Below, in pieces: positions 43,086 through 52,550 of a DNA stretch of 64,000 nucleotides. How positions within the stretch are numbered: position 1 is the first letter of the stretch; the number at the start of each line of letters is the position of its first letter. Location of the stretch: assembly GCF_000969885.1 (NCBI RefSeq), contig NZ_CP009501.1, positions 682,001 to 746,000 of the forward strand, read 5' to 3'. A model generated the notes under the pieces. It was given only the letters and a program-made list of their open reading frames with translations. It had not been told where the DNA came from and did not search any database. This DNA is from Methanosarcina thermophila TM-1. Lineage in GTDB: Archaea; Halobacteriota; Methanosarcinia; Methanosarcinales; Methanosarcinaceae. Made by a program: the position numbers and the translations under genes.

Positions 43086-44468
43086 TTAGTCTCTTGTTGC
43101 CCCGGAGTCGTATTTCTGGTCCCCAATTCCTTTGTTTCTGGATTTTTTCTCACCTTTTGCCTGTTTTTTCTTGCGGTATATGAATAGCCCAGTTATTGCA
43201 ACCAATATTAACACGAAATAGGGTGTGTATGAACCGAGGCTACTACTGAGTGCTCGCGGGCCAGTCTCAGTGGCAGTACCCTCTGGTGCGGACATCTGGA
43301 CTGCAACAGCCTTATCAACCGTTATTCTTTCCCCTTTTGCATCGGTATACTCAATCTGAACTTTTAGCGGAAGAGAAACGGTTGAAACCGAACTTTCATT
43401 ATCTTCTACTGCAGCCCCACGTGCTTTTGCAATGCTCGGTGATTTTCCCTCACCTGCAGCCTGTGTGCTCGCAACATTAAAAGACGCAATTGTATAGTCT
43501 CCTTTCTCAAGATTTCCGACAATCGATGAAGAACTTCCTGTTACCCTGTAGCCTTCCTGTTCAGGAACGGATACTTTCACGGAATATGCTATATTGTTGC
43601 CCACGTTTGCAACTGAGAGAGAAATCTTTCCAGGGTCACTTTCCGAGAAAGAAACATCGAAATCGGTTTCCCCGCCTACAAAGAGCCCTGCAGTTGTCTG
43701 GATGCTCTTTGCATTCGACTCATAATCTTCAAAGCTAAGATTCACATCCAGGGTATAAAGTCCAGGGTTAGCGTTTACGTCTGCCATGACTGAGTAAGAC
43801 ACAGTTACAGAATCCCCAGGTTCCAGATATTTGACATATTTTGTATTATCCGAATATACAGGCAGGATAACCCCTTTGGGGTCTTTCCAGGAAATTACCA
43901 TATTTTTCAGGGGCGAATTTCCAGTATTCGTTATTATGAATTCCAGAGGCTCTTCCTTTGCCAGATCAATATTTGCTTTGTTTATGGTAACAATCTGAGC
44001 GTACTCTTTACCCCTTACCTCGAGCTGGATGGTCTTTGTGGTTTTAATCGTTTTTGACGAAGATCCACCCTTTTGGGCAGTTGTGACGATATTGAGGTCA
44101 TATGTGCCTTCGGAAGCATTGGAATCAGTCATGAGCTTGAATTTAAGAACGGCTGCATCATTATCTTCCTGCCGGGCATTCAGATAGGAGATTTGCTTTT
44201 CAAGCGGTTCTCCTGAAACCTTACTGAAAGGGTATTGAGGCTCGATTGCAGCATTAATATTCTTCAGATCATTACTTCCTACGTTCTGTACGCTGACAGT
44301 AAGTTCGACCGGTTCCCCTGGGCGTGCAGCATCAGGATTCTGGTTAGTCACGTTTGCCTGAACGGACGAGGAATTTATCAGTCCGCTTGCAGCAAAAGCT
44401 GTACCTGCTCCCAGCATCAGCACTGATAAATATAAAATCAAGAGCGTTAACAAAGAAAATTTTTTCAT
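43086..44468 (-). CDS. Exported CARDB/COG1361-type surface protein
   Basis: A 460-residue protein with a signal peptide (LLTLLILYLSVLMLGAGTAF) and a C-terminal membrane helix (YFVLILVAITGLFIYRKKK), with a basic cytoplasmic tail. In between lie three or four beta-sandwich modules of NEW3/CARDB type: ARPGEPVELTVSVQNVGSND, EEPLEFIITNTGNSPLKNMV, DPGKISLSVANVGNNIAYSV. It sits between the ATPase and permease genes and overlaps the ATPase stop by four bases (ATGA). It is therefore made together with the pump and is probably a periplasmic-side partner of it, like MacA-type adaptors, though without sequence similarity to them. Confidence 0.88.
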   Translation of the reverse strand: MKKFSLLTLLILYLSVLMLGAGTAFAASGLINSSSVQANVTNQNPDAARPGEPVELTVSVQNVGSNDLKNINAAIEPQYPFSKVSGEPLEKQISYLNARQEDNDAAVLKFKLMTDSNASEGTYDLNIVTTAQKGGSSSKTIKTTKTIQLEVRGKEYAQIVTINKANIDLAKEEPLEFIITNTGNSPLKNMVISWKDPKGVILPVYSDNTKYVKYLEPGDSVTVSYSVMADVNANPGLYTLDVNLSFEDYESNAKSIQTTAGLFVGGETDFDVSFSESDPGKISLSVANVGNNIAYSVKVSVPEQEGYRVTGSSSSIVGNLEKGDYTIASFNVASTQAAGEGKSPSIAKARGAAVEDNESSVSTVSLPLKVQIEYTDAKGERITVDKAVAVQMSAPEGTATETGPRALSSSLGSYTPYFVLILVAITGLFIYRKKKQAKGEKKSRNKGIGDQKYDSGATRD

Positions 44469-45421
44469 ATTATTCCCTCCGGTTTATCTCGCATGCATTC
44501 CTCTATTTTTTCTATCTGACCATCCCTGATGTACACAATTCTTGTAGCATACTTTACAAGCTCCAGGTCATGGGTCACAATGATGATTGTCTTACCTTCC
44601 TTTTTGTTCAAACCGTCAAGAAACTCCAGAATATAATTCCCTGTCTTGCTGTCCAGATTTCCTGTTGGCTCATCCGCCAGGATTATAGGTGGATTCACTG
44701 CAAGGGAGCGAGCTATTGCTACCCTCTGCCTCTGCCCGCCTGAAAGCTGGGAAGGAAGGTTATGCTTTTTGTTTGAGAGCCCTACAATCTCAAGCAGGTA
44801 TGCAGCTTTTTTGCGGGCTGTATGTGGGTCTTCTTCCTGGAATTCCAGAGGCAGTAGCACATTCTCCAGAGTGTTCAGAGTGGGAATAAGGTTAAAACTC
44901 TGGAAAATGAAACCTATCATCTGCCCCCTGATTCTGGCAAGCTCGGATTCCTCAAGTTCCGAGATATCACATGAGTTCAGGAAAACCGTGCCCTTTGAAG
45001 GCAAATCCAGGCAGCCTATCAGATTCATAATTGTGCTTTTTCCACTTCCGCTCGGACCAAGGACTACGAGGAACTCTCCTTCATAAATCTCAAGATTTAT
45101 TCCCCTGAGGGCTGCAAAATCGGACTCTCCCATCGGGTAGATTTTCCATACATCATTCAGTTTGATAAGTGGAACTTTCCTGTTCTCGGAGACATTCTCT
45201 GCATCCAGACTTTTGACAGAAGCATTATTGACAAAAGCATTATTGGCAGAAGCACTGCAAGAACTGCTGTAAGGATTGTTTTTTAGAGTCTCCCCCGAGT
45301 CGTCCATTTCAGAATCAATATCAGATTCATCGTAGAAATCTGCAGCTTTCTCAAGCGAATTCAGAAGATTTAAGGCATTTAATTTCGTTTTAAATGCCCC
45401 TATTATTTCTGTAAGCGTCAT
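44465..45421 (-). CDS. ABC transporter ATP-binding protein, MacB/LolD type
   Basis: A 318-residue ATPase. The nucleotide-binding domain starts at about residue 86 ([20 protein letters not shown]) and has Walker [11 protein letters not shown]-loop [13 protein letters not shown], signature [15 protein letters not shown], Walker [17 protein letters not shown] and H-loop VTHD, all typical of the LolD/MacB group. The first 85 residues are an acidic, Ser/Asn-rich extension that the family lacks, which may be regulatory. GAGGAG lies before the ATG. It is the first gene of the three-gene operon; a motif shared with the lipoprotein gene lies about 300 bases upstream. Confidence 0.92.
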   Translation of the reverse strand: MTLTEIIGAFKTKLNALNLLNSLEKAADFYDESDIDSEMDDSGETLKNNPYSSSCSASANNAFVNNASVKSLDAENVSENRKVPLIKLNDVWKIYPMGESDFAALRGINLEIYEGEFLVVLGPSGSGKSTIMNLIGCLDLPSKGTVFLNSCDISELEESELARIRGQMIGFIFQSFNLIPTLNTLENVLLPLEFQEEDPHTARKKAAYLLEIVGLSNKKHNLPSQLSGGQRQRVAIARSLAVNPPIILADEPTGNLDSKTGNYILEFLDGLNKKEGKTIIIVTHDLELVKYATRIVYIRDGQIEKIEECMRDKPEGII

Positions 45422-45652
45422 TATACTCCTCTAAATCATGTCCTGCCTCATCAGGGCAGCTTAATAATTCGGTTTTCTGTTCAAACTTTGCCTGAATCTC
45501 CTGTTTAAAAGCCTCTTCCGATTTTAGCCTGAAACACCCTTACTTTGGTATCCTGCGTTCTTGAGGCTAGCCTGAAATGCTCTTACTGTGATATTCCGCG
45601 TTTTTGAGACACCTGCAAATGCAGATGCCTTTTGTTGTGGTGTGTAGGTCTT

Positions 45653-45700
45653 TTGACTGCTCCTTTTATTCATGTCAGTTTCTTAGGAGAAGGCAGTCAA
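45653..45700 (-). promoter_or_regulatory. Inverted repeat in the ABC operon leader
   Basis: TTGACTGC (45653-45660) pairs with GCAGTCAA (45693-45700); TCCT and AGGA extend the stem. It lies between the shared promoter-like motif and the ATPase gene, so it could be an operator or a leader hairpin. Confidence 0.45.
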
Positions 45701-45711
45701 CCCCTTCATTG

Positions 45712-45736
45712 GCATTTAATAATAAAAGGATACTTA
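45712..45736 (-). promoter_or_regulatory. Shared promoter-like motif, ABC operon copy
   Basis: Minus strand reads TAAGTATCCTTTTATT followed by ATTAAATGC. Sixteen bases are identical, and nearly all of the next nine, to the site at 49046-49070. TTTTATTATTAAAT could be a TATA region. It lies about 290-315 bases upstream of the ATPase start. Confidence 0.5.
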
Positions 45737-46142
45737 ACCACAAAAAGAGAGATTAGAGAATAAATTTATTAATGAAGCTTTTCCAGGAGCTTTAACTCCG
45801 TTTCATTCCCTAAAAGCTCTCTAAATTCTTGTTAAATCCCTTCTAAAGGGTTATATTCATATTAAACGTAAATCCGCCTTTCCAAGATCATAAGGTCGGT
45901 TTGTTCTTTATGCCAGTTTTTCTGTTAAGAAACTATGAGGCAGTTTGATCTTAACCTGGTTCACGTTTTAATTCAGCCAAAAGCAGGAATATTAACAAAA
46001 ATAGATATTAAACAAAAACTGTCAGGTCTGGAAAAAAGTAGATACGACAATACAGGAAAGTAAACAAACTAATAGAGAAAAAGTCGGTTATTTAAAAATT
46101 CGTGAGTTTTTAAGAGGCTGAAAAAAGTATCCTACCTGAGTT

Positions 46143-47504
46143 TTAGCGCTCTTCATCTTTCAGGATTACAATGTTTCCTCGCCCACGCTTGAATTTCTCA
46201 ATCAGCTCTCTTCTTTCCAGGTCTGCAAGCATGAGGCTGACCTTTCCTTCGGAGTATTTCAATCTGCTGCGCAGGTCTTTCTGTGTAATCCTGCCACCCT
46301 GACTTCGGATTATGTCCATGACCTCCTGGAGGTCTGCGGGAAGCGAGTGCTTCTTTCTGGGAGCAGAAGTTTCATTTTCAGAGATTACTGAAGGCTTATC
46401 CCCAGTTTTCTCAGAGGATATCGCCTGTTTTTCTCCCTGAGGTTCAGATCTTATCGGTTCGGTTTCATTTACCCTGGACTCAACTTTAACTTCTGTTTGT
46501 TCTGCAGTCACCTTCTTTTCCGGAATTTCGGGTAATAATTTTTTTAATGGTGATTTTACCGGTTCTCTTACTGGCTCTTTCTCCAGTTCTTTTACCGGTT
46601 TTTTTAATGGCTCCTTCGGAGATTGTATTACCGGATCACTCATAGGCTCTATCACAGGATCTGCTACCGATTCTGTTGCAGATATTTTTTCTGAGGGCTT
46701 TACATTAGATTCCTGTGCTTGGAAATCCTGGCTTATTCCTAGCTCCAAGTCTTCAGGGGCAGCTTCTATTCCTCCATTTACACTTTTATGGGAAAACTCT
46801 GTTCTTTTAGCGGGAGCCTTTGCCGTGAGTTCGACCTTAGCATGCTCGGAGAGATTTTTGGTCGTATGCCTTTTTCTGGGAATATATTCCCCTTCATCAG
46901 GCTTATTTTCCTCTATCTTCTTACCCTTTCTAGCAAATCTGTAACCTGTTATAAGCAGGAAAAAAAGTAAAAGAGCTGTCAGCAGATAATTTATACTCAA
47001 AGAGCCGGCTCCTCTGGCTGGATCAATATTGCCTGAATTATCTTTACCAGAACCTGTTTGACCTGTGGCTATCTCGGTTACAGGGCTTATATCATTCGAG
47101 GACGAGTTTACCGCTCCATTGTTCAGGCCCTTTGAAGATCCATCTACTCCTGAACTGTCCATGAGCTCATCAGAATAGATCGGGAGAAGCAGGAGGTCAC
47201 GTACATACGTTCCGTCGTCTTTAATTTCAACTGATTCTTCTGCCGAATAAATAAGGGTGCTGTTTTGATAATACCTGGCTTTAATAGTGTAGTCCCCTGG
47301 CATCAGATCAAAAGAATACATGCCATACCTTGCCACCATAGACTGCGAGGGCGTGGAATTTACCTCAACCACGGCATTCTCAAGAGGCTCGAAGGTATCC
47401 CAGCCGTATACTGCACCGTGGATTGTAGCCGTGCTGTCCGCTAAGACAGGTCCAACTAAAGCAAGTACAGCAGCAATACAAACAATAAAGAGCCTCAGAT
47501 TCAT
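46143..47504 (-). CDS. Membrane-anchored winged-helix regulator with exported beta domain
   Basis: A protein of about 453 residues with an unusual layout. A signal peptide or anchor (LRLFIVCIAAVLALVGPVLA) leads to an exported CarboxypepD_reg-like beta domain (ATIHGAVYGWDTFEPLENAV, then YSFDLMPGDYTIKARYYQ). A Ser/Asn/Gly linker and a membrane helix (INYLLTALLLFFLLITGYRF) follow, then a long Lys/Glu/Pro-rich cytoplasmic stretch (KEPLKKPVKELEKEPVREPV). A C-terminal winged helix completes it (LQEVMDIIRSQGGRITQKDL, then KVSLMLADLERRELIEKFKR). It should sense something outside and bind DNA inside, without phosphorelay. Its neighbours suggest it controls the ABC operon or the lipoprotein gene. Confidence 0.85.
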   Translation of the reverse strand: MNLRLFIVCIAAVLALVGPVLADSTATIHGAVYGWDTFEPLENAVVEVNSTPSQSMVARYGMYSFDLMPGDYTIKARYYQNSTLIYSAEESVEIKDDGTYVRDLLLLPIYSDELMDSSGVDGSSKGLNNGAVNSSSNDISPVTEIATGQTGSGKDNSGNIDPARGAGSLSINYLLTALLLFFLLITGYRFARKGKKIEENKPDEGEYIPRKRHTTKNLSEHAKVELTAKAPAKRTEFSHKSVNGGIEAAPEDLELGISQDFQAQESNVKPSEKISATESVADPVIEPMSDPVIQSPKEPLKKPVKELEKEPVREPVKSPLKKLLPEIPEKKVTAEQTEVKVESRVNETEPIRSEPQGEKQAISSEKTGDKPSVISENETSAPRKKHSLPADLQEVMDIIRSQGGRITQKDLRSRLKYSEGKVSLMLADLERRELIEKFKRGRGNIVILKDEER

Positions 47505-47665
47505 TTCAGGCAAACCCAGACTTGCATATTAATTTTCTATCTTTCCAGGCGTTTTTAATATTCTTTTTCGAGGTTTATGGGCTCTCTGGAAGAAAGCATC
47601 TCCTGCTTTCTGTTCTCCAGATAAGTCCTGCTGGTGTCCGATATTACTTCTTTGCTTGCGCCCGA

Positions 47666-48748
47666 TTATTGTGCCATTGCCTTTCTATCTGGTCCGCGCC
47701 CAGTATTGTTATCCTTCCTATCAGGCCCATATTCTTTAATATCATTCTCTTCCTCTATACTGCGTTCTCCATGACCAGGTTCTTCTTCAAAGAGAGGTCT
47801 CCCCCAGACCTCTTTCCTTACCGCCCCTTCATTATCCTGAACGCTATATGTACCGTTACCTTGGAAAGCTGCATAACCCTCGCCATCTGCTGTGAGGGTA
47901 ATGTTTTCATTGATTAACATTATAGTCTTATGAGAGCCGGAGACCTTTACATCGGCAGAATTGACATGATACAGGAGCACCTTATCATGCATATCGGTTT
48001 TTTCCTCAAATGTGTAATCCCCTTCGATATCAATTTCTGAGTCGCTGGAAAGATCCCCTATTGCCATGTCTCCTTTTTCCAGGTGCATATTAAGGGTGAA
48101 ACTGCCCATGAGGATAGCTTTTCCTTCTCCTGCTGCAGTGAGCCTGGATGTGCTGTTAAGTTCCTCACTCCCAGGCATCAGCAGCTGCACCTCATCGAAA
48201 ATATTTTTGAGAACATAATTAGCCTCAATCATGCTTTCCTGCGACCTTATCAGATACTCCCTTTCCATGTCTTCGGATGAACCATTGTATCCATCAGAAC
48301 TCTTGACTGAGCTGTTATTTTCATCAGCTGCGGCTGCGGCTGCGAGGGCTTGATATTGCTTTGCTTCTTCTACAAGAAGGTTGTATTCTTCAAGCAATGC
48401 TTCAAGTCTGGTAACGTCTTCCCCCTCGGCTTTATATCGCTCAATTACGCTTTTGAGCCGCACTGAGATGATTTCTGCCTTCTGGATATTGCTATCAAGA
48501 AGGGATGCCGCATCTCTCAGCTTATGGACAGACCTTGAATGAGGTTCACCTGGAGGAGTATCATGTGGATGCAAACCCAGCATTCCAGGCTCCTCACGAT
48601 CCAGAAGCCCTGCATAAGGGCAAAAAATAGCCCTGTAAAACTCTTCTGAAGCTCTGGGAGCAGGATGCTGGTTCTCTGCATCAACACAGCCTGAGATAAC
48701 GATAATCCCTGCAAGTATAAGGAGCAGAGACAGAAATTTGGTTTTCAT
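47666..48748 (-). CDS. Putative lipoprotein of the ABC/regulator module
   Basis: A protein of about 360 residues with a lipoprotein signal (MKTKFLSLLLILAGIIVISG then C21). The first third after the lipobox holds an alpha-helical region (LLDSNIQKAEIISVRLKSVI, VTRLEALLEEYNLLVEEAKQ) with a poly-alanine stretch. The second part has beta-rich segments with repeated G-D/E phrases (EGDYTFEEKTDMHDKVLLYH, then LTADGEGYAAFQGNGTYSVQ). A hydrophilic, Asp/Arg-rich tail ends it. No known domain is recognised. A 25-base motif about 300 bases upstream matches one in front of the ABC operon, so the two are probably co-regulated. Confidence 0.78.
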   Translation of the reverse strand: MKTKFLSLLLILAGIIVISGCVDAENQHPAPRASEEFYRAIFCPYAGLLDREEPGMLGLHPHDTPPGEPHSRSVHKLRDAASLLDSNIQKAEIISVRLKSVIERYKAEGEDVTRLEALLEEYNLLVEEAKQYQALAAAAAADENNSSVKSSDGYNGSSEDMEREYLIRSQESMIEANYVLKNIFDEVQLLMPGSEELNSTSRLTAAGEGKAILMGSFTLNMHLEKGDMAIGDLSSDSEIDIEGDYTFEEKTDMHDKVLLYHVNSADVKVSGSHKTIMLINENITLTADGEGYAAFQGNGTYSVQDNEGAVRKEVWGRPLFEEEPGHGERSIEEENDIKEYGPDRKDNNTGRGPDRKAMAQ

Positions 48749-48757
48749 ACTGAGCAC

Positions 48758-49520
48758 GTCCTTTGGAAAGAACTGATTGCTGGACTGTACTTTTTATTCA
48801 AGTCCTTATATTTAATGCTGGTTATTTTCAAAGTTTTCTCGGAGTTGATAAAATCTTCCTATAGGATTTTGAATCTATAAATATTTTGAAAAGCTTTCAG
48901 AGATATCAACTTGGTGCTGAAGATTGTATGCATATATTTCTTCAATACTTTACCTTTTTTACATGTGTAGTAGAGTAATTTATTCTGAACATACTATAGG
49001 CGGATGATATTGCTCGATATCGTGCTAACTGAAGATGCTATATCTGGATTTAAAAATAAAAGGATACTTATCTTCTCAATAGGATTATTGGATTGAGTTT
49101 ATCATTCAGAGTTAAAGAGAGATTGTTTTTGAATTTAATTCTTTATAACCTGTAATTTCTCGGTTTTTAAGTGTTTACTCCCTTCTTAATAATCTCCAAT
49201 GGGTAACTTTATCTTATTTTGAAAAATCTTCTCAATTTAAACAGGTCTGTGCTTTTCTAAGTTATAGAGGATAGAAGAATATTTTAGAAACAGAAGAACG
49301 CTCAAAAGAGAGGGCACAAAAATAAAGAGAGATTTATACAATTATACAGGGGGATTGTCAGAAAATAAAATAAAGAGATATTTATACAGGGAAAAATTGC
49401 CAGAAAACAGAAAAAACCCTGCAAAACAGAAAAGTCTGTAAAGCAGGAAAATTCTAAAATCTTGAGTCTGTCAACTATCTCAGGTCTGTAACCTATGAAC
49501 AGCCGATGAAACGGCGCTTT
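48758..49520. other. Long upstream region of the lipoprotein gene
   Basis: About 760 bases, no gene. Besides the shared motif (49046-49070), two related phrases (TATACAGGGGGATTGTCAGAAAA near 49340 and TATACAGGGAAAAATTGCCAG near 49384) form an imperfect direct repeat near the end of the HEAT gene. Confidence 0.5.
49046..49070 (-). promoter_or_regulatory. Shared promoter-like motif, lipoprotein copy
   Basis: Minus strand reads TAAGTATCCTTTTATT followed by TTTAAATCC. It is about 300 bases upstream of the lipoprotein start and in the same orientation as the copy in front of the ABC operon. Confidence 0.5.
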
Positions 49521-51182
49521 TCAACACTTCATTTTCAGTTCCATCCCACAAAAAGGACAGAAATTAGGAGCAATGGGTAGATTCAAATTTCCTGAACAGT
49601 AAGGGCAGGTCATCATCCCGGCACCTTTTCTCTTTGCGGGAACGGGGTTTTGATGGGGTCTGGACTTTTCGCTCCCTTTAACAGAAATTGAGAGTTCAAG
49701 CTCCTTAAGAGAACCTGTGTTACGAATATTGCCTGAAAGCTTTGAGGTTTTAATCCGAGTTTCAGAATTACAGCCTTTCAGGCAGCCCTTCAGGACAGGC
49801 TCCTCATCAGGGATTTCGGCTTTTTCCGTAGCATTTGCCAGTAATGGACTGGATTTATTAATTCTTTCTAGAGCCTTCAATGCAGCCCTTCTTACGCAGG
49901 CATCGGAACTTTCACTGGCTCTGACAAGTCCTGAAACTGCCTCAGGGGTACCAATTTTCTCAAGTGATCCAATCGCAGTTTTTTGTATCAGACTTTCAGG
50001 ATTTTCAACAATCTCTATCAGTTCTGGAACAGCCTGCTGCGCTTTGAGATCCCCAAGTGCTGAAGCCGCAGCTTCTCTAACCGCGATTTTGGGGTCCTTA
50101 AGGGCTTTCAAAAGCCCTAATATCGCCTCATTAGTGCCTGCTTTTCTAAGACCCACAACTGCCGATTCCCTTACTGAACTGTCGGGGTCATTAAGAGCTT
50201 TCAACAACCCTTCTACGGCTTCAGGGGTCCCGCTTTTTCCAAGGGCACAAGTAATCGCCTTCCTTACAGAGTTCTCATAGATATCGAAAGCTTTAATCAA
50301 CCCACGGACTGCTTCAGGAGAACCAATATCTCCAAGGGCTTCAGCAGCCCTGCTTCTTAGATACCAGTCCGGATCATCCAGGGCTTTTAAAAGCCCCGAG
50401 ACCGCCTCAGGCGTTCTTATCTTCCAGAGAGCCTCAATAGAAGCTTTCCTCACATCCCTGCTAGGAGCTTCAAGAGCCTTGATAAGTTCAGGCACCGATG
50501 TTGACACATTTATGATCTTACAAAGAGTTTCGGATGCTGCTTCTTGCACAGGCTGCCTCGGGTCCTTGAGGGTCTCCATCAGCTCATCAAGCACATCGGA
50601 TTTTCCTCTTTTTCCCAGGGTTTTGGATGCATGCTTCCTTACTTTAGTATCTGAGCTTTTAATTGCTTTTACCAGACAGAGAGCAGCTTCATAGGTATCG
50701 ATTTTTCCGAGAGCTATTATTGAAATTCTTTTCAGAGAATCATCCGGATAATCCAGAGCTTTCTCAAGACCGGAGATTGCTTCTAAGGAACCTATCCTCA
50801 TCAGAGCTTTCACTGCCTCTTTTTGAACAAATCTGTCCTTGTCCCCGAATCCTTTAACGATACCTGAAATAGCCTCAGGTGTGCCTATTTTCTCAAGGGA
50901 GGCAATGGCTGTTTTTTTAACAGGACTTTGAGGGTCATCAAGTGCCTTTACAAGGCTAGGAACAACCTCAGGGACATTGAATTTTCCCAGGGCTTCCGCG
51001 GCGGCTGCTCTTACCTTTGGGTTTGAATCATCCAGCGCTTCAATCAGCGCGGGGATAGCACTAGTGTCTCCTAACTTTCCAAGTTCTTCGGCAGCAGCCG
51101 CTCTATTTCCTGCAAAAACCGAGCGTTCCAATTTCTTAATCAGATCTTTTATTTTCTCATCCATTCTCCTATTATCCCCCAT
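49521..51182 (-). CDS. HEAT-repeat (PBS-lyase type) protein with C-terminal zinc ribbon
   Basis: A 553-residue cytoplasmic protein. About 13-14 HEAT/PBS-lyase-like repeats of 31 residues cover residues 10-440. Each reads roughly V-x-x-L-x-x-A-L-x-D-P/S-x-x-x-V-R-x-A-A-x-x-A-L-G-K-I-G-x-x-E-A (AIPALIEALDDSNPKVRAAA, AVRGLIKAFDIYENSVRKAI, AVPELIEIVENPESLIQKTA). A Lys/Ser linker leads to a zinc ribbon at the end (CPYCSGNL ... NFCPFCG). Such solenoids are binding scaffolds; phycobilin lyase activity is not expected in a methanogen. The start may be ATG 51182 or ATG 51164, which lies two bases past AGGAGA. Confidence 0.88.
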   Translation of the reverse strand: MGDNRRMDEKIKDLIKKLERSVFAGNRAAAAEELGKLGDTSAIPALIEALDDSNPKVRAAAAEALGKFNVPEVVPSLVKALDDPQSPVKKTAIASLEKIGTPEAISGIVKGFGDKDRFVQKEAVKALMRIGSLEAISGLEKALDYPDDSLKRISIIALGKIDTYEAALCLVKAIKSSDTKVRKHASKTLGKRGKSDVLDELMETLKDPRQPVQEAASETLCKIINVSTSVPELIKALEAPSRDVRKASIEALWKIRTPEAVSGLLKALDDPDWYLRSRAAEALGDIGSPEAVRGLIKAFDIYENSVRKAITCALGKSGTPEAVEGLLKALNDPDSSVRESAVVGLRKAGTNEAILGLLKALKDPKIAVREAAASALGDLKAQQAVPELIEIVENPESLIQKTAIGSLEKIGTPEAVSGLVRASESSDACVRRAALKALERINKSSPLLANATEKAEIPDEEPVLKGCLKGCNSETRIKTSKLSGNIRNTGSLKELELSISVKGSEKSRPHQNPVPAKRKGAGMMTCPYCSGNLNLPIAPNFCPFCGMELKMKC

Positions 51183-51636
51183 CAGTGTAAAGCTTCATCC
51201 TGAGTTGTGTAAAGTGAGATTTTAATAAAATACAGCCCAATGGACTTGAAATAAATAAAACGTTGTTAGGTCTGCTAATCTAAAACCGACGTTCTTGCCG
51301 GATTTTTTTGACATGCTGATTGCATAATTCGGAGACAGCTTAACCCAACTATTGAACTTGGGCTTGAAAAATTGCATATACCCCTCTTGACGCTATAAAC
51401 CCAACCCTAACATCCTACATTCTTAAATATATTACGTCCTAACATATAAAAACTTTTAGTTTGTCAATATGAATAATATGTAACTGTAGATTGCTATAAG
51501 GCTACAGTGCTACTCTAAAAAATGGGAGCTTTGAAGGTAGTGTAAAAAGGGAAAACTTTGATATTAAAAATCACAAAATTAAAAAGTGAGATAAATTAAA
51601 AAGAAAAAGATAAGTAAAGAATTTTTACCACAAATC
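51183..51636. other. Intergenic spacer
   Basis: About 450 AT-rich bases between two minus-strand genes. TAACATATAAAAAC near 51438 resembles a TATA region, on either strand. No gene is seen. Confidence 0.4.
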
Positions 51637-52335
51637 TCAATAAAGAGAGACTGTAAGCGAAGGGAAGTAATAGTGAGCTGCGAGCAGAATTAACAGGCCC
51701 GATGCCGGAACTGTGAAATTATCGTCTATATTCTCTATCCTTTCCACAAATGAACAGACAATTCCTGCAAAAATACCGGCAAAACCCATTTTTGCGCCGA
51801 TAATTACACACAGCACGAGCATGCCTGCAGTGCCTTCCCAGGCTTTTGTCCTCTTGTTATATTTAAGATTCCTTATTATGCCTGTGATCCCATCTCCGTA
51901 TGCCATGAAAAGCACCGGAATCACTCCAAGCCAGAAGCTCCTGTCAATGAACCAAGTGAAAAATACCACCAATCCCCAGCTCAATGTAAAATCCACATCG
52001 TAAAGATTTTCAGGGTCCTGAAACCAGTACATTCTCCTGTTGAGCTTATGAGGCAGATAAGTCATAAGAGCAAGTCCAAAAGCAGTGGCTGCTGGCAATA
52101 TCGGCTCATGGGCAATAAAAGGAAGCAGCATTGCTGTCAATCCACCTGCCAGGAAATGAATAACTTTTCTTGAGAAGTACATTGAAGAATTAATTGATCT
52201 GCCTTTTTTCAAAGCAAATTCATATGCCTTTTTTGAGAGAACCAGAATCACAAACAGGTTCCAAACTGCGAGGACCGCAAATATTGGCAGGTCTGCCCAT
52301 ATAGTTTCCCATGAGATTTGAAACAGAGGGAGCAT
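51637..52335 (-). CDS. CTP-dependent lipid kinase / cytidylyltransferase-like membrane enzyme
   Basis: A 232-residue membrane protein with about six or seven helices. It belongs to the superfamily of dolichol/phytol kinases and phosphatidate cytidylyltransferases: FSRKVIHFLAGGLTAMLLP, then FMAYGDGITGIIRNLKYNK, KAWEGTAGMLVLCVIIGAKM, SFVERIENIDDNFTVPASG. The DG-T-G, EGT and D-D-N-F-x-V-P motifs are the conserved catalytic set. In an archaeon it may phosphorylate a polyprenol or diacylglycerol analogue at the membrane using CTP; the exact substrate is unknown. The ATG has no strong ribosome site. It is divergent from the carbonic anhydrase gene, with a 215-base spacer. Confidence 0.82.
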   Translation of the reverse strand: MLPLFQISWETIWADLPIFAVLAVWNLFVILVLSKKAYEFALKKGRSINSSMYFSRKVIHFLAGGLTAMLLPFIAHEPILPAATAFGLALMTYLPHKLNRRMYWFQDPENLYDVDFTLSWGLVVFFTWFIDRSFWLGVIPVLFMAYGDGITGIIRNLKYNKRTKAWEGTAGMLVLCVIIGAKMGFAGIFAGIVCSFVERIENIDDNFTVPASGLLILLAAHYYFPSLTVSLY

Positions 52336-52550
52336 AACATATCAAATATCTTTTAAATATATATTTTTTTTGAATATTCGAGTGTTTTCCAGCAGAATTA
52401 TCAGACTCGACTTTAGGATTACAGAGTTTGAGTACAGAATATTACTCTTGACTTTGATAATCACCTGTTTTTATATTTTTATATTTTCCCAAATAAAAAT
52501 AGAAATGTCTATATATTTCATAATCTTCATACTGTCAATGGAGGAACTCT

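Larger units (their letters stand above)
45422..46142. other. Long leader/promoter region of the ABC operon
   Basis: About 720 bases without a gene. A diverged direct repeat (GCCTGAAACACCCTTACTTT at 45525 and GCCTGAAATGCTCTTACTGT at 45570) and an inverted repeat (45653-45700) lie between the shared motif (45712-45736) and the ATPase start. Confidence 0.55.
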
